Source of the DNA: a virus | DNA length: 34,907 bases | Reading direction: 5' to 3' (one strand) | Virus record (IMG/VR): IMGVR_UViG_3300005833_000085 | Span: 1 to 34,907 of that record | Shown here: one piece after another, positions 1 through 5,826 of the stretch | How positions within the stretch are numbered: the stretch's first letter is position 1 | Layout of the letters: the number at the start of each line of letters is the position of its first letter | Position numbers and translations under genes: made by a program | The notes under the pieces: model-generated | Database searches by the model: none | What the model was told of the DNA's origin: nothing | What the model saw: the letters and a program-made list of their open reading frames with translations, nothing else

Positions 1-64
1 AGCCCAAGCCCGCGCCCCCCGCGCCATCGCCCCCGCCCAAACCCAAGTCTTCGCCTTCGCTCAT
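1..64 (-). CDS. Gly/Glu/Ala-rich short protein, 5' part (runs off the left end)
   Basis: The start codon at 64-62 overlaps the stop of the LacI-type gene as ATGA. The frame encodes Met-Ser-Glu-Gly-Glu-Asp followed by Gly-rich repeats and is still open at base 1. If base 1 is joined to base 34907, the same frame continues without a stop into Gly-Glu and Gly-Ala repeats and ends at 34857-34855. This gives about 37 residues by direct joining, or about 23 if the shared 18-base repeat is collapsed to one copy; both closures stay in frame. No function is recognised; the sequence looks disordered. The GC-rich low-complexity DNA probably explains why the assembly stopped here. Confidence 0.55.
   Translation of the reverse strand, partial: MSEGEDLGLGGGDGAGGAGLG
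8..25. repeat. 18-base terminal direct repeat, left copy
   Basis: The GC-only 18-mer here is identical to 34870-34887 near the right end. Both copies fall in the same codon frame of the Gly-rich reading frame. It may be the overlap of a circular assembly or two copies of a short tandem coding repeat. Confidence 0.6.
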
Positions 65-870
65 GTCGTGTCTCTCCGTATCAGCGTCGGCGCAAGTACT
101 ACGCGCTCAGGCCGGGCAAGCGTGCGTGAAGGTTCCAGTATCGCCATTCTATACGCCACTTCCGACATTTCCCGTATGGGTTGACGGATAGTCGTTAGAT
201 GCGGCTTTGTTTGCTGGGATATCGGAGCGTCATCATAGCCCACAACGGCGAGGTCTTTGGGCACGGACACACCCCGGTCAGACGCGGCTCGAAGCACTCC
301 GCTTGCGCACGTGTCACCGGCGGCGACGAATACGGCCGTGATGGTCGGAGGTCGGTGGGCATGCCATTCGATGCCATCCGCGGTCGAGTAGTCGTCCACC
401 TGGTAGGTATCGATCGAGAGAAGGGTGGCATGGTCCTCTCGTAGCGCCTGCTCGAGGCCGGCTTTCCTCGCGTCGGCGTTTGCCGAGCCGGGCCTATTGA
501 GTCGTCCGACAATGAGGGCGATCCTGTGATGTCCGTGCTCGATCAGGTGGCGGCCCGCGAGGTAGCCGCCCTGTAGGTTGTCGCAGGACACGCTAGCGGT
601 TCGGTTCGCGTGCTCGTCGATCAGGACCACTGGGATATTGAGCGAACGGAACAAAGTGAGCGTCTCCGTGTCCGGGCGCATCGAGACGCAGACGATGGCC
701 TTCGTGATGGCGGCCCCGCCTTTGACGAGCGATCGCAGAACAGCGCGCTGCTTGCCCGGATCGTCGCTCGCGGGCCGGCTTGAGACTATGCATCGACGGC
801 GGAAGAGGTCCCAGAAGGCCGACGCGAACGGGCCCGAAAAGTTCGGGGCGATCAGGACTAGCGAGGTCAT
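61..870 (-). CDS. LacI/GalR-type ligand-binding domain protein lacking the DNA-binding domain
   Basis: The 269-residue protein matches the periplasmic-binding-like effector domain of LacI/GalR repressors over its whole length. The first strand (SLVLIAPNFSGPF) begins at residue 3. It is followed by a DNLQGGYLAGRHLIEHGHHR segment near residue 95, an R-x-G-x-x-x-AL segment, AVFVAAGDTCASG, VPKDLAVVGYDD and LTTIRQP near the C terminus. The usual 50-60 residue N-terminal helix-turn-helix and hinge are absent; the start overlaps the upstream stop (ATGA), so no room is left for them. Family knowledge says this domain dimerises and binds a small molecule such as a sugar or nucleobase. Inference: it could sense a metabolite or form mixed dimers with host LacI-family repressors. 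The ligand is unknown. Confidence 0.85.
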   Translation of the reverse strand: MTSLVLIAPNFSGPFASAFWDLFRRRCIVSSRPASDDPGKQRAVLRSLVKGGAAITKAIVCVSMRPDTETLTLFRSLNIPVVLIDEHANRTASVSCDNLQGGYLAGRHLIEHGHHRIALIVGRLNRPGSANADARKAGLEQALREDHATLLSIDTYQVDDYSTADGIEWHAHRPPTITAVFVAAGDTCASGVLRAASDRGVSVPKDLAVVGYDDAPISQQTKPHLTTIRQPIREMSEVAYRMAILEPSRTLARPERVVLAPTLIRRDTT

Positions 871-1202
871 CTCGCACCCTTCCTCTCCCAGATCCCCGCG
901 TTCACCTCGCGTGACATCTGCCGCACTACGTCGAGCGCCTGTCGTTCGTCGGATGTGAGCCGATCTGCGGCCCCGTCCAGGACTTTACTGGCAAGGCGTA
1001 ACGCGCAGACATCGCAGCACGTCGAGCCGGCTACGCAGTGATACCGGCTCGCCTCGATCGCCTCTTCGCACTCATCACAGACTACCTCTTCGCACGCGGA
1101 CAGCGGGCCTCCCGGGGACGCGAGTTGCGCGGTGGAGGTGGGATCTTCAAGGCTCATTGGTCCACAGCCTTCGCATCGATACATGGATAGCATCGTGGTC
1201 AT
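867..1202 (-). CDS. Cys-rich putative zinc-binding protein
   Basis: The 111-residue start was chosen at 1202 because a GGAG sits 5 bases upstream and the ATG overlaps the previous stop; a longer frame to 1277 lacks this support. Cysteines occur as C-x2-C near residue 10, C-x2-C near 42 and CC-x2-C near 61, with single Cys between, suggesting one or two zinc knuckles. The C-terminal 45 residues look helical and charged. It lies in the leftward operon and is translationally coupled to the LacI-type gene downstream. No family is recognised; a nucleic-acid or protein-binding adaptor is a guess. Confidence 0.7.
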   Translation of the reverse strand: MTTMLSMYRCEGCGPMSLEDPTSTAQLASPGGPLSACEEVVCDECEEAIEASRYHCVAGSTCCDVCALRLASKVLDGAADRLTSDERQALDVVRQMSREVNAGIWERKGAR

Positions 1203-1531
1203 TTGGTCTCCTTCGCACGGGCGGCTATTATTGCGTCGGCGAGCTGGTAGGCGCGGCCAATCACGGTTTCCGCCCATGGGTCCTTCGCGTCCACCTGCAA
1301 CCCGATGATTCCTTTCGCCATTTCAACCACGATCCGGGCCCTCTGCACGGGGTGCAGTGGATGGCGCCCGCACAGATCATTAGCGTCCACAACGGGCCAG
1401 GCCGACGTGGTCTGCAATCCATTCGGTAGCGGGGACACCTTGGGCGCATCGATCCGGCATTGGTATGCTCTACCGTCTCGCACTGCTGTTTGTCGGCCGA
1501 ACACGCAGCTCGCGCATGTGGGACTATCCAT
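1199..1531 (-). CDS. Small phage protein with N-terminal zinc-ribbon-like motif
   Basis: The protein has 110 residues. The N terminus has CASC, a Cys about 16 residues later, and a conserved-looking DLCGRHP motif near residue 52. This C-x2-C ... C ... W-P ... C-G pattern is common in small phage zinc-binding proteins. The C-terminal half has a hydrophobic helix and may form a second domain. It overlaps the upstream gene by 8 bases and the downstream gene by ATGA, so it is part of one operon. Function unknown. Confidence 0.7.
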   Translation of the reverse strand: MDSPTCASCVFGRQTAVRDGRAYQCRIDAPKVSPLPNGLQTTSAWPVVDANDLCGRHPLHPVQRARIVVEMAKGIIGLQVDAKDPWAETVIGRAYQLADAIIAARAKETK

Positions 1532-1931
1532 GCGCTACCTCATTCACAACATCGAACCGTATGGCTTGGGACTCGGGTAGGGTCTCTCCGAGTAACGTCG
1601 CGGCAAGCGACAGGAACGCCGAGCGAGCCGAGGAAACCGGGCCCCCGTTCGGCCCTTCGCGTACCTCTTGCGCGGTCAGCAAGCGGGAGGCCATCTGTAG
1701 TGCTTCGGCCAGTCCGCGCACTGCTTCCGCATCCCGTCGCCTCATGCCGCAATGCTTAATCTGGGCCTCTAGATAGGCACGAATCGTCCTGGTCAACGGA
1801 GCCTGATCGGGCCGCTGTCTCTCTAGTATGACGAGTTCTGGTTCGTGTAGCCGGCCCGTCAACGGGTCTATTTGCGATTCCGTCGCTCCTTCTGCCAATC
1901 GAAACGCGACCTCTCGTGTAATCTCCATCAT
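1524..1931 (-). CDS. Hypothetical phage protein, 135 residues
   Basis: The frame could open at 2156, but the upstream part overlaps three convincing genes. ATG at 1931 overlaps the previous stop (ATGATG/TGA) and is preferred. The sequence is mostly helical, with a middle segment rich in Arg and Leu and no Cys cluster. I do not recognise the family. Operon position between two small genes suggests an early or accessory role. Confidence 0.65.
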   Translation of the reverse strand: MMEITREVAFRLAEGATESQIDPLTGRLHEPELVILERQRPDQAPLTRTIRAYLEAQIKHCGMRRRDAEAVRGLAEALQMASRLLTAQEVREGPNGGPVSSARSAFLSLAATLLGETLPESQAIRFDVVNEVAHG

Positions 1932-2110
1932 ACGAAGTACACCTGTCCCTTCTTCGCCATCACGTTGACTGCGCGGTAGTACTCCATGAGTGCTAGCTGC
2001 ATATAGATCTCGTCTTCGCGCTGTGCGAGCGCGCTCTGTACCTCCGGGCTTCCGCCGCCGTTGCGAGCCATGATCGCCATAATCTCTTGTATGACGCGCG
2101 GAATTTTCAT
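1928..2110 (-). CDS. Small helical hypothetical protein
   Basis: This is a 60-residue protein starting at the ATG at 2110, which overlaps the stop of the tiny membrane gene upstream (ATGA); an alternative ATG at 2122 has a weak ribosome site. It begins MKIPRVIQEI and is Met- and Gln-rich, with helices and a short Gly-rich turn (NGGGSPE). No known domain was recognised. Confidence 0.65.
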   Translation of the reverse strand: MKIPRVIQEIMAIMARNGGGSPEVQSALAQREDEIYMQLALMEYYRAVNVMAKKGQVYFV

Positions 2111-2202
2111 CTGTGCCGCCATTCCCAGATCGCCCAGGCCAGGGCCGAGAGAACAATTAGCGCGCCCATCACAACAAACGGATTGTCGTACCAGTAGATC
2201 AT
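2107..2202 (-). CDS. Tiny single-span membrane protein, 31 residues
   Basis: The ATG at 2202-2200 overlaps the stop of the upstream gene, and its stop (2109-2107) overlaps the ATG of the downstream gene, both as ATGA. The protein starts MIYWYDNPF and has one strongly hydrophobic segment of about 17 residues (VVMGALIVLSALAWAIW) followed by EWRHR, the positive-charge pattern of an N-out, C-in membrane span. The double coupling and clean hydrophobic profile argue it is real. A role in membrane modulation, such as exclusion or holin control, is only a guess. Confidence 0.6.
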   Translation of the reverse strand: MIYWYDNPFVVMGALIVLSALAWAIWEWRHR

Positions 2203-2372
2203 GATGATTTCACTTTCGCCAGTTCGGTTTCGATTGCGGAGATCAGATCGGCTCGTGCCTTATCGAGCCGTCGCCTATTTCTCTGCGACTTCAGGGCGAG
2301 CGCATACCCCGCGGCGCAGGACTGTTTCTCGAACACTGTGAGGGCAGCTACAATCTGTTCGCTGATCGCCAT
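2199..2372 (-). CDS. Small hypothetical protein, first gene of the leftward operon
   Basis: The start at 2372 has a perfect GGAGG about 7 bases upstream; a longer frame to 2405 would run over the promoter. The protein has 57 residues and is an amphipathic helix-rich sequence (Lys/Arg/Glu with Ala and Leu), ending ETELAKVKSS. Probably an early-expressed regulator or accessory protein; no family is recognised. Confidence 0.65.
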   Translation of the reverse strand: MAISEQIVAALTVFEKQSCAAGYALALKSQRNRRRLDKARADLISAIETELAKVKSS

Positions 2373-2391
2373 ACGCCAACCTCCGATGCTC

Positions 2392-2421
2392 AGACTACGC
2401 TGCATGCGGATGGCCTGTCAA
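2392..2421 (-). promoter_or_regulatory. Candidate sigma70 promoter for the leftward operon
   Basis: On the minus strand TTGACA (2421-2416) is followed after 18 bases by TAGTCT (2397-2392), about 20 bases ahead of the first start codon. The -35 is a perfect match and the -10 is partial (3 of 6). It lies back to back with the Cro-like gene, as expected of an early divergent promoter. Confidence 0.55.
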
Positions 2422-2425
2422 GAGC

Positions 2426-2454
2426 TTGCACGCCGAATGCGGATCATGGTACAG
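2426..2454 (+). promoter_or_regulatory. Weak candidate rightward promoter ahead of the Cro-like gene
   Basis: TTGCAC (2426-2431) is followed 17 bases later by GTACAG (2449-2454), a poor -10. The octamer ATGCGGAT occurs twice around it (2404-2411 and 2437-2444), a possible operator pair for the HTH protein encoded just downstream. Support is weak. Confidence 0.3.
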
Positions 2455-2462
2455 AGTAGGGC

Positions 2463-2660
2463 ATGAAGCTGGGCGACTACCTCCACAAGCGCGGCGAGAC
2501 ACAGGCGGCCTTTTCGCTACGCATCTGCGTTTCTCCGCAGATCGTCTGCGATTGGGTCTCTGGACGGAGGTCGCCGAGTCTCCGGCATATGATCTCTATC
2601 CGCGACGCCAGTAAGGGCCGCGTCGGATACTCCGACTGGGCAGCGGTGCGAAAATCATGA
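2463..2660 (+). CDS. Cro-like helix-turn-helix regulator
   Basis: The 65-residue protein has a helix-turn-helix around residues 13-36 (TQAAFSLRICVSPQIVCDWV), then GRRSPS and a helix reading MISIRDASKG, the layout of small Cro/CI-type DNA-binding proteins. It opens the rightward operon and faces the leftward one across a 90-base divergent region, so repression of one or both promoters is likely. A GTAGGG sequence precedes the ATG. Unusual Cys residues sit in the recognition region. It could act as Cro or as the only repressor; no larger CI was seen. Confidence 0.8.
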   Translation: MKLGDYLHKRGETQAAFSLRICVSPQIVCDWVSGRRSPSLRHMISIRDASKGRVGYSDWAAVRKS

Positions 2661-2896
2661 CCGAGGTCGAACGCATCGCATGTGACAGAGCACGCGAGCA
2701 AGTGCATCGAGTCCCGATCGAGGATCGGCGGGTCGAATGTCTGTGCGGGTGCGGCCTATGGTGGTACCGCGAGGATCGCCGAGGATTGGGGCCAGGCCGT
2801 CATCGACGCCTAGCAACCGCTGACTGTCAACGGCGGCGACGCAACACCCTGCGTCGCATAACATACTATGAGCGAACACATATGAGGCGTAAATGA
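2657..2896 (+). CDS. Small Arg-rich hypothetical protein with Cys motif
   Basis: The 79-residue frame is coupled to the Cro-like gene (ATGA) and to the next gene (ATGA at its end). A CLCGCGLWW segment lies near residue 29, followed by a strongly Arg-rich tail. The coupling favours a real gene, but composition is biased and no family is recognised. Confidence 0.5.
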   Translation: MTEVERIACDRAREQVHRVPIEDRRVECLCGCGLWWYREDRRGLGPGRHRRLATADCQRRRRNTLRRITYYERTHMRRK

Positions 2897-3081
2897 AACG
2901 GATTTGTGGAGAGTGCATCCATCTGACGAGCTGCGAGCGTGCGTTCGGCCTACTGCGCAAGGGGCAACGCAGGCCGCGCGACAAATGGCCGATCCGCGAG
3001 ACCTCGGCGCAGTGCCGGTGGACCCCGTCACGATGGCAGCATTTCTCGGAGTACCGACCATTCTACGGGGGGCGGCCGTGA
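2893..3081 (+). CDS. Small zinc-binding-type phage protein
   Basis: The 62-residue protein has CGECIHLTSC near the N terminus and QCRWTPSRW near residue 40, a C-x2-C ... C ... C-x-W-x-PSRW arrangement found in many small phage proteins of unknown role. The start overlaps the previous stop and its own stop overlaps the GTG of the next gene (GTGA). Confidence 0.65.
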   Translation: MKRICGECIHLTSCERAFGLLRKGQRRPRDKWPIRETSAQCRWTPSRWQHFSEYRPFYGGRP

Positions 3082-3440
3082 CCCCGCTCAGGATCTTTCT
3101 GCTCTTCCTCGGGTGTGCCATCGTGCTCGTGGTTTTGCGACTAGTGGTCAAGCGCGGTTTTGCTCGGCTCAACGACGTAATCGGCATGCCAGTGGAACGG
3201 CCGGGTTCATGGATCGATGACGCGGCTCGCGACCTGTACACGCGGCTCGGAGCTGCTACCATGAGCCATGGACCTCCGGGATCGAATCGACCTACTGATC
3301 GCATTGAGTCCGGACCTCCAGGACCTCCTATGGTCGGAGGATCGGATCGCGGCGGCACTAGAGATCGGCCGGCTCCTGAAGGAGCTCTCGAGCCCTGCAG
3401 CGAAGCGGATCATTCTGGAGATCGTCGAGAGGAGCCGTAG
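3078..3440 (+). CDS. Single-span membrane protein with Pro/Gly-rich tail
   Basis: GTG at 3078 overlaps the previous stop and follows a G-run that can serve as ribosome site. Residues 4-25 form a hydrophobic span (IFLLFLGCAIVLVVLRLVV) followed by basic residues. After about residue 60 the sequence becomes Gly/Pro/Arg-rich and looks disordered; that part lies over a second, better-looking frame (3268-3447). The N-terminal half is convincing. The C-terminal half may be read only because no earlier stop exists. Confidence 0.55.
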   Translation: MTPLRIFLLFLGCAIVLVVLRLVVKRGFARLNDVIGMPVERPGSWIDDAARDLYTRLGAATMSHGPPGSNRPTDRIESGPPGPPMVGGSDRGGTRDRPAPEGALEPCSEADHSGDRREEP

Positions 3441-3447
3441 GAGATGA
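3268..3447 (+). CDS. Small helical protein encoded in an overlapping frame
   Basis: ATG at 3268 opens a 59-residue frame (MDLRDRIDLLIALSPDLQDL then a Leu/Ala/Glu-rich helix ending RSRRR). Its composition is that of a normal folded helical protein, unlike the overlapping Pro-rich tail of the membrane gene in the other frame. The stop at 3445-3447 lies just before the kinase gene. A GGAG lies about 15 bases upstream, so translation may depend on the upstream gene. Function unknown. Confidence 0.55.
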   Translation: MDLRDRIDLLIALSPDLQDLLWSEDRIAAALEIGRLLKELSSPAAKRIILEIVERSRRR

Positions 3448-3468
3448 TGCAAGGAGGGATGGCTTACC

Positions 3469-3879
3469 ATGAAGCTTATATTGACGGTAGGTTTACCGAG
3501 ATCAGGAAAGAGTACATGGGCCAAAACAACAGGTTATCCGATAGTCAACCCTGACGCGATCAGGTTGGCTCTCCATGGGAAGCGATTTCTGGCCTTGTCG
3601 GAACCTTGGGTTTGGGTTATCGCTTACACAATGGTAGCAGCGCTATTCCGGGCAGGAAACGAGACGGTGTTGGTAGACGCTACGAACGTGACCGAGAAAC
3701 GTCGCGAGGAATGGAAGGGGAGATACCAGAATGTCGAGCTGAAGATCTTCGACACGTCGCCACAGGAATGCATCCGGAGAGCTCGAGCGGAGGGCGATGA
3801 GGAGATCGTTCCGATAATCAAAAGGATGGCCTCAGAGTGGGATATGGCCAAACCTGCATCGTGGGAGTCGCAGGAGTGA
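3469..3879 (+). CDS. P-loop kinase of the polynucleotide kinase type
   Basis: The 136-residue protein aligns by eye with the kinase half of T4 polynucleotide kinase: MKLILTVGLPRSGKSTWAK (Walker A, residues 8-16), a NPDAIR segment, VDATNVTEKRREEW near residue 69, FDTSPQECIRRA and EIVPIIKRM. There is no phosphatase domain, so it is a kinase-only form of the AAA_33 type, probably phosphorylating 5'-OH ends of DNA or RNA. The ribosome site is GGAGG with a long spacing. It is followed with overlap by a nuclease gene, suggesting work on nucleic-acid ends. A nucleoside or other small-molecule kinase is the alternative. Confidence 0.75.
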   Translation: MKLILTVGLPRSGKSTWAKTTGYPIVNPDAIRLALHGKRFLALSEPWVWVIAYTMVAALFRAGNETVLVDATNVTEKRREEWKGRYQNVELKIFDTSPQECIRRARAEGDEEIVPIIKRMASEWDMAKPASWESQE

Positions 3880-4337
3880 CCCGACAGCGAAAGCTCGACG
3901 CGAACGACGGAGAGATCACGGCGGCATTGCGCGGGGCAGGCGCCCTAGTGTGGCACCTTGATTGCGTCGAGCCGGGCCGCCCTGATAAGCTCGTGGCAAT
4001 CTTCGGCCATCTCTACCTACTCGAGATCAAGGCGCCAAAGACCGGCCGGCTATCGAAAAAGCAGGTCGAGGCTCGCGCGGAGATGGCCCGACATGGCGTC
4101 AAGGTCCACGTGGTTCGCTCGCAGAAAGAGGCGTTCGAGGCCATCGGAATCGGGGGCGCGAAAGCAGAGGATCGCCGTCGCGCTCTGGGAGAAATCGCCG
4201 CGAACCTCCGCAAAACGAGCGACGATTTCGAGCGGCGCGCCCGCCTCGTGCCGAGCTCGCGGGACTACCGTGGGTCGTCGAACTGGGAAGATGGCCATCG
4301 AGAAACGCCGACGCCCTCGAACCCGAGGGAGATTTGA
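3876..4337 (+). CDS. PD-(D/E)XK (VRR-NUC-like) nuclease
   Basis: GTG at 3876 overlaps the kinase stop (GTGA). In the 153-residue protein E13, D37 (GRPDKLV), and E50-x-K52 (LLEIKAPKTGRLS) followed by a Lys/Gln helix fit the PD-(D/E)XK core, and the spacing resembles small VRR-NUC nucleases of phages. Such proteins cut DNA or DNA junctions. The region after residue 105 is Arg/Glu-rich and less conserved-looking. The kinase-nuclease pair suggests DNA end or junction processing during replication or packaging. Confidence 0.7.
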   Translation: MTRQRKLDANDGEITAALRGAGALVWHLDCVEPGRPDKLVAIFGHLYLLEIKAPKTGRLSKKQVEARAEMARHGVKVHVVRSQKEAFEAIGIGGAKAEDRRRALGEIAANLRKTSDDFERRARLVPSSRDYRGSSNWEDGHRETPTPSNPREI

Positions 4338-4984
4338 TCGCCGCTCTCTTCGTCGACCCGAAGGGAGTCTACTCGGGACTACCCGACGTGGACTGCTGGG
4401 GCGAGGATCGGGACGCTCGGCTCTATCCCGGACCGTGGCCCGTGGTCGCGCACCCGCCCTGCGGCCGATGGTGTCGGCTCGCTGGCCTCGTCCAGGCGCG
4501 GTGGGGCCACAAAAAGGGTGATGACGGAGGGTGTTTTGAGTCGGCGCTTGCGTCGGTCCGCCGATGGGGCGGCGTGCTTGAGCACCCAGCGTACTCGGCC
4601 GCCTTTGCCGCGCACGGTCTACCGGCTCCCGCCGGAGCGTGGCAAAAAACGATCTGCGGTGGATGGGTTTGCCAGGTCGAGCAATGGCATTACGGCCACG
4701 CCGCCAAAAAGGCAACCTGGCTCTACGCTTATACCGGTGTGGCTCCTCCGTCTCTCCGGTGGGGCCGTACCCTCGACAACGCCGAAACCGCGTATGTGAC
4801 TGATGGTGGTGGTGACGCGAAGCGCCGCAATAGAGCGCTAGTTTCCTGGTGCGGAAACCACGTCAAGGACGGCGAAAACAGAAAGCGACTCGGCAGTAAA
4901 GCCGCGTCCGCCACCCCGATCGCATTCCGTGACGTGCTCCTTTTGATTGCTCGTTCATGCCGCTCGGCGGAGGGCGAGATCTAG
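4334..4984 (+). CDS. Phage protein with HPPC and EHP motifs, possibly methyltransferase-like
   Basis: TTG at 4334 overlaps the nuclease stop (TTGA). The 216-residue protein has VVAHPPCGRW near residue 37, a GDDGGCFESAL segment, GVLEHPAYS near residue 80, and GWVCQVEQWHYGH. The PPC and E-(H/N)-P pair recalls motifs IV and VI of cytosine-C5 DNA methyltransferases, but no clear SAM-binding glycine motif is visible, so the assignment is tentative. The family itself looks familiar from other phages as an unnamed protein. It closes the kinase-nuclease gene set. Confidence 0.5.
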   Translation: MIAALFVDPKGVYSGLPDVDCWGEDRDARLYPGPWPVVAHPPCGRWCRLAGLVQARWGHKKGDDGGCFESALASVRRWGGVLEHPAYSAAFAAHGLPAPAGAWQKTICGGWVCQVEQWHYGHAAKKATWLYAYTGVAPPSLRWGRTLDNAETAYVTDGGGDAKRRNRALVSWCGNHVKDGENRKRLGSKAASATPIAFRDVLLLIARSCRSAEGEI

Positions 4985-5078
4985 CGCGAAAACATTTTCT
5001 ATTGGTGACGGAATCCGGAACCGAAACGCGCTTGTCCAAGTAAGCACTATTCTGATTCTACTCTGTACACTTGGAGTG
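4985..5078. other. Convergent intergenic region with interleaved inverted repeats
   Basis: The rightward gene ending at 4984 and the leftward gene ending at 5079 face each other here. CCAAGT (5036-5041) pairs with ACTTGG (5069-5074), and AGCACT (5043-5048) with AGTGCT (5075-5080), in interleaved order. No U-tract follows, so a normal terminator is not supported. Confidence 0.35.
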
Positions 5079-5324
5079 CTAACCGGTACTCGTGGCGGCC
5101 TCGAGAATCCGGCGGATGACGGCGCGGATTCCCTCTCCGGAGGTCATCTCTCTGAGCACGCGGAGGGTCTGGGGCCTGAGCCGGATGGAGAGCGCGGATA
5201 GACCCTGGCCACGGGGTTCTAGCGGCGCGAGATCGGCGCCGCGATCGAGCTGGGCCAGGTGCCCGACGCAGAGCCCCTTCGCGCGGGCGGGGTGAGTGCA
5301 GCCGGAATAAGTGCAGGTGGTCAT
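5079..5324 (-). CDS. Small zinc-finger plus ribbon-helix-helix-like protein
   Basis: The 81-residue protein starts with a CTYSGC...GLCVGH motif (Cys3-His type), known from many phage and HNH-associated small proteins. Its second half (SIRLRPQTLRVLREMTSGEG then IRAVIRRIL) resembles a ribbon-helix-helix DNA-binding unit. A GGGGA ribosome site precedes the ATG, which overlaps the previous stop. It may be a DNA-binding regulator and is the last gene of the small leftward cluster. Confidence 0.6.
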   Translation of the reverse strand: MTTCTYSGCTHPARAKGLCVGHLAQLDRGADLAPLEPRGQGLSALSIRLRPQTLRVLREMTSGEGIRAVIRRILEAATSTG

Positions 5325-5512
5325 GTCTTCCCCTTGTTTGCCGATATCGTGCGCTGACAGAGCGCTATGGCACTTTTCAGGTGGTCTCCTGGGACCCCGT
5401 CCGGATAGATCTTAGTATCGAATCGGATCTTTTGCTCCGGAGTGCAGAGCTGGAGTAGACCGTAGAGCTTGCCGCGCAAGAATTGCTCGATCTCTTCGTC
5501 AATGTTGTCCAT
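5321..5512 (-). CDS. Small hypothetical protein
   Basis: The 63-residue acidic protein starts MDNIDEEIEQFLRGKLYGLL, with GGAG 5 bases upstream. It looks helical and has CTPEQKIRFDTKIYPDGVP in the middle. Its stop overlaps the start of the zinc-finger gene (ATGA). No family was recognised. Confidence 0.65.
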   Translation of the reverse strand: MDNIDEEIEQFLRGKLYGLLQLCTPEQKIRFDTKIYPDGVPGDHLKSAIALCQRTISANKGKT

Positions 5513-5600
5513 TTGTTCTCCTTTTCGGGCCCTTCTGCCCGCCTGGCCCTCGGAGTCGTCCGCAGGTCAGGTGGGCGCCCCTCGTAGGAGGGGCGGGGGG

Positions 5601-5801
5601 CTACCAGGGACGCCATTCGTGTGTGGCGCGATCCATGACCTGGACATGACAGTCATTCCGTCGCAGCCAATCGAGATAAGCGTCGGCCATGGCCTGGTCG
5701 GAGTCGCGCCCGACATCATATGTGACATCCCACCGTTCTCCTGCTGGCCGTGCGTATGCTGTTTCGCCTTTTCGCCGATTCTTCCGTCCGTATTTTTCCA
5801 T
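5601..5801 (-). CDS. Small hypothetical protein
   Basis: The 66-residue frame begins MEKYGRKNRRKGETAYARP after a good GGAG site. A basic N terminus is followed by WDVTYDVGRDSDQAMADAYL and an Arg/Trp-rich end. The second half looks folded. Not recognised. Confidence 0.6.
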   Translation of the reverse strand: MEKYGRKNRRKGETAYARPAGERWDVTYDVGRDSDQAMADAYLDWLRRNDCHVQVMDRATHEWRPW

Positions 5802-5826
5802 TGTCTCTCCTTTGTAGGGTCAACTA

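Noticed and set aside
4050-4715. Minus-strand 221-codon frame
   Set aside because: Arg/Pro-rich and antisense to the nuclease and HPPC genes; no domain.
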